From Diphasiastrum complanatum (taxonomy: Eukaryota > Streptophyta > Lycopodiopsida > Lycopodiales > Lycopodiaceae): a stretch of 64,000 nucleotides of DNA. Numbering within the stretch: the stretch's first letter is position 1; every line of letters begins with the position of its first letter. The position numbers were made by a program, and so were the translations under genes. The stretch spans positions 1 through 64,000 of the forward strand of contig MU832589.1 of the NCBI GenBank assembly GCA_029204225.1, written 5' to 3'. Of the stretch, positions 44,275-55,854 are shown piece after piece. The notes beneath the pieces were generated by a model. The model was not told the DNA's origin and did not search any database. It was given only the letters and a program-made list of their open reading frames with translations.

Positions 44275-45330
44275 CATTACATATTATATCTTCATGTTAT
44301 CTCGACCTCGAGGACAATCAGATTATAGAACATGAAGCAATTAGGTTAAGACCTGTTTGGTTTCATGCCACTGCAACTCTCTCGTGCTTTATCTTTGCAC
44401 CTACATTCCAAGTAGTGCCCCTTCTCTTGTTATGCATCATACATGCTGGAAAGCATACTGACCAATTAAAATTGCAGCCAATATCACTATAACCTTTTAG
44501 GCTTGTCAAGATCACCTAATTCATTTGGCCATGTAGCTGTGAGAGACCATAGCCCGAGCCCAATAAAAACTCCAAGCCTCAATAGTCACAGCCCAAACCT
44601 GTTTGAAAACAACAGACATCAGCAAGCTATGAGAACGCCAAAAAGGTCCATTGGTTTCAATTATGAGTTTTCTTTTGGCCCTGCCTTGCTTTGCAAGGAG
44701 GCCTTAGCAATCATGTGCAACATTGACCTGCTTGTATTTTGGCTTTAATTCAAATGAATTTAAAAACAAATTGTTTCTTTGCATTTAAAGAGTTTGTGTG
44801 CATCACATGTGGATATTCTAAAAACTATGAGAAAAATCCACCGTATTAAATTATAAGCACTCCACACTTGCCATCAAATGCTCGCACCTGTAAATCCCAA
44901 CGTAAAAGCATGCGTGAGCTTTTTTCAAAATATGTTCCATAAGTTTTGGCCTAGCCACTAAAGAGTATAAAAACTCTAATATTTTATGATCAGTTTTGGC
45001 CTACAAGCGAAGTCAATAATTTGGACTTCAATCAGAACAAGCCCACTTCAATATCTTTTGATTTATGCTCTTTGTTTGAATCCTATTGTTAGCCTGTTGT
45101 GAAGATTGCAATGGACTCATCACACTGTTCAAGATATGAGTTTGTTCATATTTCATAGGATGTATTGAAGCAAGCAGAAGAATTTAAAGCAAAAACCCAC
45201 CATGCTTTTGGGGTAGCTCCAATCGTCTACCATGAAAGGTTGCCCCATAGGCCTCACTACTGTGAGAATGGTAGCACCAACCTCGGATCCAAATAAGACT
45301 TACATGGGGCAGATCTGCAGAGGCTCAATT
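44275..45330 (-). repeat. Dispersed copy of the legumain 3' region (inverted relative to 17.2-18.3 kb)
   Basis: Reverse complement of about 17250-18262. Part of it (44950-45290) also matches the flank copies at 32858-33168, 34035-34345 and 35603-35914. This copy has no copia insertion and shows the site intact (CACTAAAGAG). Confidence 0.8.
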
Positions 45331-46850
45331 AAATCCCAGGTAAAATGATAAATGCTCCTTATCGATCATAATATTTCCATATTGCTGACTTGGTATGTAT
45401 TATGGTCGGATATCCTCTGTTTTACTTGCAAACAACATCACGATTGTTCCATCAAAAGAAACCAAACTACAAATTCTTTCCAGTATACAATCAGCGTAAA
45501 TATAGGCAAAAGATATCTGGAGTTACCGTCATATATTGATCCAAAAGAATTTCTCTTTGAAGATTATGTACCTCAATGGCATAGACATTCAAATTATCGG
45601 AATTCTTCATCCATCTGAATCTTATGAAATAGGCAAAAAAAACATTTTCTGAAGTGTTGCAGAGGCATTCTTTGGTATATCACATTCTACCTGTCTTCTA
45701 TCCATGAGATGCTATTAAGTTGCCTACGTAGATGTCAAACCTGGACAATAGGTGCATCCCTGGACAATAGGAGATGGGTGCATCCCTGGACAATAGGAGA
45801 TGGGTGCATCCCTGGACAATAGGTGGCCCAACAACTCGCCTCGGCATTAGAGGCAGTAATGACCTTTGCCATCAAACCGCTCCCGCATTTGCAAGCCTCC
45901 ACATAGATCACCTACGCATCATTCGAACTTACCGTTGAAGAAAAAGCTCAACTAAATGTTTGTTCAGTGTCAGCGATGGCCGTTGAATTCTGCATCAAAA
46001 GCATCCTGATCCTTGAAATACAAAGCTTTCAAAAAGCCAAGAATTGAGAATATAAAAACAGAATATGTGGAATTCAGCTAGCACTATTCGAGTTTGATTG
46101 TGAAAAATTTGTACCATTTTTCTGTATCTCCCAGATGGATGCTTCTTCCTCATAGTACTCTCAAAATCGTCTACATATAGATACGGTTTATTTGGCAAGC
46201 CTGTTGCCAGAAATGCGGCTTCTGGCACGAATTCTCACAAAATCTCTACACGGGCACAAATGGTTTTTCTTACATGACACAACAGTTAGTACACTATAGA
46301 TAGATATGGAGGCTTAAATAGGGACAGAGTGGCATAAGCAATGCCATACATCAACCACCTTTGTTGTAAAGAGGTGCTTCATTCTGCTTGTGACGAATCA
46401 CTACCTGCGGACCACACCGACCATGAATGACCGATGTTTGGAACTCCTTGATAGACGTTGACACCATCAGAGGAGTTGATGATTATCTCAGACAGAGGAC
46501 TATAAAGGTCAAGGGCAATGTCGTCATACATGAACACAACTATATTTTCCTCCTTGAGACCATCTTGGTGCACGCATGACAGACATCCGCCTGTGTGGGA
46601 CATTAAGATGGATATGTGAGTTGCATGATGGCAATAACTGGGCAAAATTCAATTCGGGGAAATGAAGACAAAAGAGTCGAATCAGGATAGTTCTATTGCA
46701 GAAACTATTAATGTTCTTCAATTGGCTAGGAGCAACTCTTGTGCAGAGCTGCTTGGTGACGATAGTTGAAGTATCCTACCAAGCCCGCAATTAGAACTGC
46801 CCACCTAGTTCCTTTTGCAGTATCTTTACCATCTCTTTGATCGAGAACAT
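44950..46850 (-). pseudogene. Legumain (vacuolar processing enzyme), copy B, most complete
   Basis: Minus-strand pieces follow legumain order. [10 protein letters not shown]...YFNYRHQA lies at about 46825-46750. ADVCHA (one frame) then [18 protein letters not shown]...VYQGVP (another) lies at 46645-46440. PYLYVDDF...MRKKHPSGRYRKMV lies at 46200-46105, with a GT donor. [12 protein letters not shown]...[19 protein letters not shown] lies at 45905-45815, with an AG acceptor. SWIED lies near 45700, QYGNIMIDKEHLSFYLGFN at 45400-45335, and LFGSEVGATILTVVRPMGQP then VDDWSYPKSMV at 45305-45180. The catalytic Cys exon keeps EAC but has KC for ES. The exon with the catalytic His-Gly is not seen between 46440 and 46230. 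Frameshifts (the DVCHA site, the minisatellite) make it a pseudogene. Introns are retained, so it is a DNA duplicate. Confidence 0.85.
45738..45833 (-). repeat. 26-bp minisatellite inside the legumain active-site exon
   Basis: CCTGGACAATAGGAGATGGG plus TGCATC is a 26-bp unit present twice in full, with a shortened unit (CCTGGACAATAGGTGCATC) before and a partial unit after. It expands the codons for [11 protein letters not shown]. As 26 is not a multiple of three, each added unit shifts the frame. Confidence 0.9.
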
Positions 46851-46859
46851 CTTCCGAAC

Positions 46860-47250
46860 TTCAATAGTCTGCTAGTCTCCCTGTTCACAACTCCAGGTCA
46901 GATTGTAAACATGTCTATGGATCCTTCGCTAGAAAAGAGCATCTGTTGACAATGTAATAAAGCTAGACTGGAATCCATATATAATCCGGAATCCATTCCC
47001 AAAATCTACTCAAATTAGTAGAAGAAGAAGCTGGACTTCATAAAACAATGGAGATGCTTGTGTGGGAATCTACCTGTAGTACTAAAACTGGAGGAGCCCA
47101 CTTCATCTTAGTATCGATACAAGCATGATCATGTCAATGTTGATACAACAACGATCATTACTGCGAAGGATCTCAGGAGTGGAATTCTCCACAATTGGTT
47201 CTTAGAGCCTGAGGAGTCCACATCAATGCATCAATCTCACTGAAAAAATC
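46860..47250. other. Unassigned sequence upstream of legumain copy B
   Basis: Would hold the legumain promoter and signal-peptide exon if the gene were whole. I recognise neither. Confidence 0.35.
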
Positions 47251-47676
47251 ATGATTCAACTCCACCTCGGCCAACTAACTAATGCCAATGCCACACAAAT
47301 TGTGCTGATATGGAAATACAGATCAATCAAAATCACTCGTACTCCAACACTCCATTGTCCTCATGCCACCCAGAAACGGAGGAGGGGTGAGTCCCCTTTC
47401 TGCTCACCCCTTTCATGGATTGACGTTCTTAAAGGTCGGAGTAAAATCACTCCAATTTCTTTCATATCAGCTACATTCATCGAAAACCGACTGTGAGAAC
47501 ATAAGGCCCTAAATGCTCATGTGCGTGAAATCCTTGATTCACAAGACCCAACTTTTGTATATGTAGAAGAATGTAAGAATGCTCGACAAGAGGGTAAAGA
47601 CATAGGGAAATGTCTTATTTACAGAGATGGGATTGTGAGATTTGTTGAGAATAGAGTAAAAGAGTTAGAGAGATGA
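47251..47676 (+). pseudogene. Possible gypsy pol linker fragment
   Basis: One plus frame, open apart from one TGA at 47494-47496, ends with NAHVREILDSQDPTFVYVEE, KDIGKCLIYRDGIVRFVENR. It resembles the loosely conserved stretch between RNase H and integrase in gypsy elements (short acidic linker then Y-x-DG-(I/L)-x-RF), but there is no diagnostic motif. It could be an unrelated coding relic. Confidence 0.25.
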
Positions 47677-47918
47677 AGAAAAGGTCAATTGATATGTGAA
47701 CTAGATACCCTCTTTTTTCAGGTTTAAAGAATATTTTTTAGATAATATATTTAGTTGACAACATTTTTCCGTCTTAGTGCAACTAACATGAATGTAATGA
47801 TTTTGGTCCTATGTGCCTTTTGGCACAGAATAGATGTTAATGAAGCTTTCTTTCTTTCTTTTTTCTCTCTTAATATTTTCATCTTAAAACCCTAAATAAT
47901 CCAAAAAATTAGCACTCT

Positions 47919-47958
47919 CCCCCCCCCCCCCCCCCCCCCTCTCTCTCTCTCTCTCTCT
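47919..47958. repeat. Poly-C (21) followed by CT repeats
   Basis: C run 47919-47939, then TCTCTC to 47958. The length is a likely sequencing and assembly weak point. Confidence 0.9.
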
Positions 47959-48169
47959 TATTTTGAGTACGCTACAAACAATGTAGAAAAGACAAACTAA
48001 AATTGTTATTCAGCAGCTACTACTTACAACAGACGTGTCATTGCAATGTGACATTTTCCAAGTAGCCGATCACACCATTAGGAATTGAGATGTGGGTAGC
48101 AAAACCCAGAAGCAAATCAAGATGTAGCATCATACCATTCACAGGGAGGGAGAACGCCTTCTCTTAGTA

Positions 48170-48545
48170 GTGACTTACATGAAGCAGTAGGATTTTAATA
48201 GCTACTTTGTGAGATATTTGCTTTGTTATAGTTGATGTACATTATGTCAATTCGCCTTATGGCCTTTATACTTTCTACATGCATTTCTTTGTACGTCAAT
48301 GGGTTTTCCCATCCTTTATTAATGAAAACAGGAAGTTACTATTAGTGACACTATTCTACTTAATGATTTACATTAAGCAGCTGGTTTTGAGTAATTAATT
48401 TATTATTTTAGGTTTTATTAAGCTTTTCATCAGCTTGATTCATTTTTGTCATTCGGCATTATCTTTCTATATACTTTCATCTTTTTGGACATTGATGGGT
48501 TTTCCCATGATTTAATAATAAAAGCAGGGCTTATTATTTTCAATG
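48170..48545 (+). repeat. Two diverged head-to-tail copies of about 195 bp
   Basis: TTACATGAAGCAGT (48176) and TTACATTAAGCAGC (48368) open two similar units, each ending in GATGGGTTTTCCCAT or CAATGGGTTTTCCCAT followed by an AT-rich ATTAATGAAAA/AATAATAAAA tail. They may be 3' ends of old retroposons. Confidence 0.5.
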
Positions 48546-48679
48546 AAATAAGATGAAGTAATTGTTCTTGCTTCTTAAAAGATAAATCATAAATTCTATA
48601 TAAAACTGATCATAATTCTATACAATGATAACTTGAGAGGCGTGAGCGAATAAGCTTTGTAAGACCTTTCTAGTTTTGT

Positions 48680-49902
48680 TACAATGTTTTACAAGCATAT
48701 CAAAACCAAAAGGAAGAAACAAGATGACAGAAGAGAAGAAAACAACAAATGCAAGAAATGCATCATACATAGACAGGAGGGAGAAAATGAGACCATTTTT
48801 AATATCAATTGTTGAGGCCACTGGATACCCAATGCCAATGTATCCATGTCAAGAAAAATGTTCAACTAAACAAGATAATAGTAACAACTTTGAATCAATA
48901 TAGCTAGAAAACTCTTTTACAAGTTTCTAATATGTGAGCTTTGATGATAAAACTAGTAAGGTCTAGGTCACTCGCAAGATCATCGATTAAAGATTTTATT
49001 TCACAACATTATAAAAACATCTATCTAAGCAGTCTAGACGAGTAATATTTCATGTGTTGAAATCTACATGGTATCTTTAGATGCATAGAACTAGAATTTT
49101 CTTGTTCCTCTTTGATTGCAAAAAGTTATATGATGCAAAAATAATAATTATGATTCATGAAATGAGAGTTACATACCTGGGTTGATCTGTATTTCATTGC
49201 TAGAAAAAAACCGAAACAAAAGAAAATTGATAGACACTGAACCTAGACAACAAACTTATTGTCATATTTATGTATTTGCTAGAAAGCATAAGAAGATACA
49301 ATCTTTTCGTAAAGCTTCTTGTTGGCCTAATTAGCCAAGATGTCCTAGAACATTTTGCCTGCTGCCCAATGAAAGATCCTTCATTTCTGACTATTAGCAA
49401 ATAGACACACTCACTCTAGCTTTGATTTGAACTTGTCAATAACTAGACGAATTGGACAATTTATTAAAAAGACTAAATATAAGGCAGTTTATCCACCTTG
49501 TGGAGTAGATTGAGTAGCTTGCTCAACTAAGAGCGTGTTTTCACAACCTCATAGAGTTATGAACTGAATCACAGATATTAGTATCAATTCAGAGGCATAT
49601 AGATCAAAAAATGAGCATCTTAAGCTAATCCCTACAAGAATAGCTAAGAAACATCAAATAAGATGATACTCTAACCCTATGAACCAAATAGCAACTAGAC
49701 TAATAAAATGGGCCATAGGCCAGTACATGAATAAAAAGGGCCCAAGGCCTCCTTATGCATGAAATAGAATAATAAAAGAAGGGCACGACGAATGTAATGA
49801 GCTGAGTCGAAACTCATAGTATTATCTTGCTTGTTCTTACTGCTTTGGTCATCTTCTTGAGAAACCATTCCCAAGTTAACTGCATTAACTCTTTCACCTC
49901 CT
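48680..49902 (+). repeat. Large direct duplication, copy 1
   Basis: Starts ACAATGTTTTACAAGCATAT and matches 50245-51735 with many small differences. Shared landmarks: CTAGAAAACTCTTTTACAAG, GTCTAGGTCACTCG and GGGCCATAGGCCAGTACATG. No gene is recognised in it. It lacks about 230 bp present in copy 2. Confidence 0.85.
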
Positions 49903-50244
49903 ATATTTAATTTCGGAAGTTAGTAGAGTCTTTACATGATGCCTAGAACAAAATATAAAAAGTCACATACCAATCCAACAACATAAATGTTTCGGCCCTA
50001 ATGGGGGGTTTAGAACATTAGGGGATGTCTTGGACATAGGGGCCATGCCTAATCTAGATAATAGTCGAGTAGGACCATGGGTCACACCTGCATGCGGTAT
50101 AGGCATGTGTGTTGCATCCTAGTATGGGATAAGATGTACATGCACTGTGCTTATGCATGGATCTTTATGGGTTAGGGGAACCTACATGCAGTGGACATGC
50201 ATGGGAGTTAGGCATAGACTGATACCAAAATCAAAAGCTGCTCT

Positions 50245-51735
50245 ACAATGTTTTACAAGCATATCAAAACCAATAGGAAGAAACAAGATGACAAAAGAGA
50301 AGGAAACAGCAAATGCAAGAAAGCATCATAGAGGGGAGGGAGAAAATGGGACACTATTTTTAATATCAACTGTTGAGGCCACTAGATAGGAGCACTCAAC
50401 AAGTATTTGTACATTACTCAATGCCAATGTATCCATGTCAATAAAAATGTTCAACTGAACAAGATCAATAATAACAACTTTGGATAGATATAGCTAGAAA
50501 ACTCTTTTACAAGTATCTGATATGTGAGCTTTGATGATAAAACTAGTAAGGTCTAGGTCACTCGTAAGATCATCGATTGAAGCTTTTATTTCACAACATT
50601 ATTAAAACATCCATCTTCGCAGTCTAGACGACCAATATTTCAGTGTGTTGAAATCTACATGCTATTTTTAAATGCATAGAACTAAAATTTTCTTGTTCCT
50701 CTTTGATTGCAAGAAGTTATATGATGCAAAAGAAATAATTATGAAACGAGAGTTACATACCTAGGTTGATCTGTATTGCATTGCTAGAAAAAAAAACGAA
50801 ACAACATATAAGAAAATTGATAGACACTGAACCTAGACAGCAAACTTATTGTCATATCTTATTTATTTGCTAGAAAGCATAAGAAGATACAGTCTCTTCT
50901 TAAAGCTTTTTGTTGACCTAATTAGCCAAGATGTCCTAGAACATTCTGCCTGCTACCCAATGAAAGATCCTTCATTTCTGACAATTAGCAAATAGACACA
51001 CTCACTCTAGCTTTAATCTGAACTTGTCAATAACTAGACAAATTGGCCAATTTATCAACAAACCTAAATATAAGGCAGTTATCCACCTTGTGGATAGGTT
51101 GAGTGCCTTGGTTGCTCAACCCACTTGCTCAACTAAGAGCATGTTTTCACAACCTCATAGAGTTATGAACTGAATCACATGTATTAGCATCAATGAAGCA
51201 TATAGATCAAAAAATGAGCATCTTAAGCTAACCCCTACAAGAGTAGCTCAGAAACATCAAATAAGATGATACTCTAACCCTACAAGCAATGAAAGGAGAA
51301 GATTAATGAGGTGTGTGTGTGTGTGTAAAATATCATAAACTGCCCAATCAAACATAGTGTCTCCTACTTATGCCCATAGAGAAGCCCTAAAAGGAAGCGT
51401 CTAGAGGATAAGATTAACAAAACCAATCTCAAGGAGGGATAATAGTGTGCCCTCCCAGTAGCCCTGTGACCAAGCTAGGTGCCCCCCCCCCCCCCCCTCG
51501 CTTAATCATATGAACCAAATAGCAACTAGACTAATAAAATGGGCCATAGGCCAGTACATGAATAAAAAGGGTCCAAGGCCTCCTTATGCATAAAATAGAA
51601 TAATAAAAGAAGGGCACAACGAATGTAATCAGCTGAGTCCAAACTCATAGTACTCTTTTGCTTGTTCTTACTGCTTTGGTCATCTTCTTGAGAAACCATC
51701 CCAAGCTAATTGTGTTAATAACTCTTTCACCTCTT
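50245..51735 (+). repeat. Large direct duplication, copy 2
   Basis: Repeat of 48680-49902. It carries an extra segment at about 51281-51512 with a short GT repeat and a 16-base C run. The pre-break words CTAACCCTA and TGAACCAAATAGC adjoin directly in copy 1, so copy 1 lost the segment or copy 2 gained it. Confidence 0.85.
51482..51497. repeat. Poly-C run of 16
   Basis: Sixteen C residues within the extra segment of the second duplication copy. Confidence 0.9.
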
Positions 51736-51739
51736 AAAT

Positions 51740-52740
51740 TGCAACTTCCCCCTTATAAAAGAGAGAGTATCTCATTGAGACATTGGAATACTCAATATAT
51801 GTAGATACAAATATTCAATTTCAGAGGTTAGTAATGTTGCTCGTGATGACTGAGAAGTAATTGAAAACCAGTAAGAACACATTAATTGAAAAATATGAAC
51901 AAAAAAAAAACTTGAGCTATCACCCTAAACATTAAGCTGTAAACAAAAGTAAACAAGAAAAAAGATAGAAACAAAAAAGCTCCTCACTTTTCTGAATTCT
52001 ACGTGAATAAGCTTGACCATATCAGATGCTACATTGAGTCAATCGTCGACTGAGTTAGATGTGTACGCAGATTGTCAGGCTATATTTTTGCACTTGATGT
52101 GTTGTATAGCTATGGAACTTGGATACTTTGTTACTATGGGCAGTAATACCAAAGACATGTTTGGAGCAACTCATGAAAATATGCCCCCAAACTTTATATT
52201 CTGGATTAACAATATTCTCCTTTTCTAAATAATTGAACGTAAAACATCTCTGTTAATTAAATGCTTGTGTTAGAATCATGACGGAATGTGTGTTGCGTGC
52301 AAGGAGAGCTGAAACAAAATACCACTCATTTTAGTCTTCCTACAAATGAGCTGCAATCCAAAATGGCAAAGTGGAGTCATCGGCTTCACAGAATGCATAA
52401 TATATGTTTTGTTTTGTTGCTACATGAAGGTAGATCCAATTTTTTGCCGTGCAAAAGGGTGGTGGTCATTGTAACCCAATTTCTTGACAATTTAATAGTT
52501 CTTTGAAGGTACATCGAGCCCAGATAGCCTTTATATTTGATTTCAATGGTCATTGTTGTTTGTCCATGCCTTGTAGGCAAGAATCGTTGTAATCACCCAA
52601 TTGATTGAAGTGCTTGTTTTTTGTTTTTTGTTAATTATTTTTTATTTTTAAGTTTTGTTTTTATCAATTTCGATATTCACAAAAGTTAATGTTATGTATT
52701 GATTTATTTATTTTATGAGAATTTCAAGAACACCATAAAA
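51740..52740. other. Unassigned sequence
   Basis: No recognised gene or element. Small frames at 52013-52506 lack motifs. Confidence 0.4.
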
Positions 52741-52744
52741 CAAT

Positions 52745-53760
52745 ATGCAAACAAATTGTGCGTAGGGTCCATGTGCTTTGCCATACACCCTTGTTAACAT
52801 TTAGTACAATAGAATAGAAATAACTAGTCATTTACATGACTTTAGTTATGCACCTTGTAAGGAGAGTGATGACTATCATATTGAAACAAGTTAAAGACCT
52901 GCTTGATGTTGTAGTGCCAATGGGGCTTGATAATCCTCAAGGCCATTCTACCATTAGCTGGTTGATGATCATGTCCAAAAGAAAGTGGTTTGGAGTTTGT
53001 CCCAAAATAGGTCTACATAAAGTACAACAATCGAGATTTATGAGCTTATTTCCCAAACACCCAATGGGCGTGGCATAGAGCACCCTCATGGTCTTCCAAG
53101 AATCATTGAGAAATCAAGAATAAGGAATATTTGTAATGAGATGATATGGGAAGTAAGTATGCCAGTGGATGTGCCTTATCTCAAAGGAAGGCCTACAACC
53201 ATTGATAACTCCGCGATATCTTGATTGGGCTTTCCATTCTACATATGCCCAACTATGCTCATCGTGACATTTGATGAGTGTATATGTGAGTAGCACTTTA
53301 CTTGGTCTTCTTTGTTCCTATTCAACCATGTTATGCTTGCCACAAGTGTTGTAGATTCAACCATAAGATCGTGGCCTTTTTGTTGCCACATGTTTGAAAG
53401 CATCCATTATGAATTTAATCCATGGTAATTACGTATTGATAAATATTGAACATGGGGGAAAAGCTGGTGAAAGTCCAAGCTATGACCATCTTGCACATTG
53501 GCCAGAGGAATGTAAAACCAGAGGATCACCATATGGTAAAGCAATAGACATGCGTTCAATTGGTCAGCCCATGCGACATGAGGATGTGTGGTATCTCCTT
53601 GATGAGGGGAGAAGTTTAGCAGATTTATTGTGTGATGCAGATAACAATAAGTGTAGACCACGCTCTAAAGCACACCTGGTTCTCTAAAAAGACCGAAGTG
53701 AAAAAAAAAATGGCCACATTTAGCTAGGGTAAAAATTTGGGACGTCTCACATACTAGTTT
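52745..53760 (+). repeat. Inverted repeat arm 1 (uninterrupted)
   Basis: Reverse-complement partner of 54780-55854 plus 61102-61476. It keeps the undisturbed insertion site AAGAATAAGGAATAT at 53116-53130 (target ATAAG at 53120-53124), where arm 2 has a 5.2-kb element. It also lacks the SINE-bearing segment of arm 2. Confidence 0.9.
52836..53690 (+). pseudogene. Protein-kinase-like gene remnant, arm 1
   Basis: VVPMGLDNPQGHSTISW, then RNICNEMIWEVSMPVDVPYL, then AHRDI followed by stops (TGATGA where arm 2 has TGG), then after a noncoding gap GNYVLINIEHGGKAG, DMRSIGQPMRHEDVWYLL and DEGRSLADLLCDA. The HRD motif, a (V)LI-x-x-EH-G segment in the DFG position and the SIGQLM helix suggest a divergent kinase-like fold related to plant and oomycete proteins with HRD-(I/L)-RW. 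Stops and frame changes show it is dead. The family assignment is inferred from motif spacing only. Confidence 0.5.
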
Positions 53761-53769
53761 TTGTTTGAA

Positions 53770-54770
53770 AAATTACGGTTGGTCATCGTTGTTGCATTGT
53801 TCTTAAACTACTTTGATTATTTTAGAGTTTAAAAAATTTCATGGTTGGTTGCAAGATTTGCTTCCACGATCTCCTTGTTGCATGGAGGTGTGGTGCCACA
53901 CACCTGTTTCCTTGCATCGTTCCAAAGCTATGGCTGAGCATCTTCGTTGTTTTTTGCTATGGTGTGTGTATGTAGACATTGCTACTTGGAAAGAGACTTA
54001 AGGCTATGTTCTGAAAAAGTTGTTTTCGTTGGAGTCTATATCCAAAAGGCATTCCAATCATCAAGTTGAGGCAGTTGCCGTTGTGATTAGAGATTTGAAG
54101 TCCATCAGCGATTCTACAGAGGTATGTGGCTATAAGATGCTTAGAGAAAACTATATGGAAAATACCAAAATTTCCACTCATCAATTATGATTCAAAGCTC
54201 TTTCTTTTTTCAAACATTAAGATTAAAGTGGTTTTGTAGAAGAAAACAGAAAGAGTTTTGTATTGCACCAACTGAACGAGATGCTTTCGAATAGTTGTGT
54301 ATAATGAGAAAGTTAGAATAACACACATTATTATCATATTTGTTTCTCTTTGCCATTCATTCAAACCTTTTGGCCTTTCTTTCTAATCTTTCTCTGGAAC
54401 TCATCAACAACGATCATTTTATCAAAAGGCATAAAGGTTGCTCCTAACAAATAGTCAACAAGCAAAACAAGAAAAAGCCTTTAGACTATTTAGTTCCTCA
54501 TACCGAACCTATGTTGCCAGTAGAAGGTTTTTATAGCATAGGTCTTTAATACTATTCAATATTTTAACCAAATCTGTTTTTTGGAGAATTTCATGTGGGA
54601 GCGTACAAAAAATGATCAAAGAATTCTTTTAAAACCACCATCTAGAGACCCTGAGTATCACTCTTCCAATCTTGACGAAAGTAGCTGTGCTGCAAGCAGT
54701 TGGCTCCATAGCATTTTCACATCTTCGTAATCCTGATTTTAGCACCAAATCCTAATTTTATAAACAGAAA
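53770..54770. other. Spacer between the inverted arms
   Basis: About 1 kb with no recognised gene. A frame at 53813-54001 has no motifs. As the loop of the inverted repeat it would let a transcript fold into a long hairpin. Confidence 0.4.
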
Positions 54771-54779
54771 CTAATACGT

Positions 54780-55854
54780 GAGACGTCCCAAATTTTTACC
54801 CCAATTAAATGTAGCCCTTTTTCACTAAGGTTTGAATTTTAGAGAACCAGTTGTGCTTTAGAGCATGGTCTACACTAAGTTCGGCATCACACAATAAATC
54901 TGCTAAACTTCTCCCCTCATCATCAAGGAGATACCACACATCCCCATGCCACATGAGCTGACCAATCGAATGCATGTCTTGTTTTACGATCCTCTGGCCA
55001 ATGTGCAAAAGGATCATAGCTTGGACTTTCCCCCATGTTCATAATTTATCAATATGTAACTACCATTAGATACTGCACCCAACATCTGCAAGTAATGAAA
55101 CTGTGAGACTAAACTATAAGCTCAATTCAGCTTAAATACATCACATACTTGTGGAGATTACATTTTGTTACTTTTCTACACACATCAATCTAATTATTTA
55201 TAGTTTATTATCTCGGTAATTGTGTTCTTAGGATGCTTGATCATTACTAATATCATATTGATTTTGGATTTGATTGCATGACAAAAATAAAGGTTCTTGA
55301 ATAAGTGTGTCATGAAAGTTAACAAAAAAAAAAACTTAAGTGACGATCACTTGTGACAAGCCTAACTAATATCTGAAAGCCGTAAAGTCTAAAAGCTCTT
55401 GTGTGAGTCTATATAGTACTTCTTGGTTTGAGTCTATATAGTGCTTTTTGGTTTCCAACAGGAGGCTCGAATCTGGGACCAAACAAACTTTGGATGTCAA
55501 GCTAGCCAACTAAGCCAATCCCATTGGGTGAGTTTATATAAAGGACTAAGTTCATAATGGATGCTTTCAAAACATGTGACAACAAAAAGTCGACAATGTT
55601 ATGCTTGCATCTACAACACTTGTGGCCAGCATAACATGGTCGAATAGGAACAGAGAAGACCAGAGTGCTACTCACATATACACCCATCGGATGTCACGAT
55701 GAACATAGTTGGCCATATGTAGAACAGAAAGCCCAATCAAGATATCGTGGATTGCTTTATGTGGGTTATCAGTGGTGGTAGACATGCCTTTGGGACAAGG
55801 CACACGCACTGATGTACTTACTTCCCATATCATCTCGTTATATATATTCCTTAT
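54780..55854 (-). pseudogene. Protein-kinase-like gene remnant, arm 2 (proximal part)
   Basis: Minus order: RNIYNEMIWEVSTSVRVPCP, KAIHDILIGLSVLHMANYVH then RDIRW (about 55800-55680), a GT after the Trp codon, an intron-like gap holding a SINE, then an AG acceptor before LGAVSNGSYILINYEHGG, DMHSIGQLMWHGDVWYLL and SLADLLCDAELSVDHALKHN (55060-54830). HRD is followed by IRW and the ILINYEHGG segment takes the place of DFG. This arm preserves the exon-intron layout better than arm 1. The upstream part of the same arm lies beyond the 5.2-kb element at 61102-61476. Confidence 0.55.
55403..55540 (-). mobile_element. tRNA-derived SINE copy 2 with diverged target duplications
   Basis: Body 55443-55527 reads, on the minus strand, an A-box-like ATTGGCTTAGTTGG, a CCAAAGTTTGTTTGG hairpin, an intact B box GGTCCCAGATTCGAGCCTCC and TTGGAAACCAAAAAG. 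Similar GTGAGT(T/C)TATATA words flank it at 55528-55540 and 55428-55440, and a third lies at 55403-55415. Between the last two is AAACCAAGAAG (minus), the exact 3' tail of the SINE at 13.6 kb, as if a second truncated copy had landed beside the first. Confidence 0.75.

Noticed and set aside
47381-47412. GGGGTGAG/CTCACCCC hairpin as a terminator
   Set aside because: An isolated 8-bp stem with a long loop and no associated gene; plausible by chance in a window of this size.
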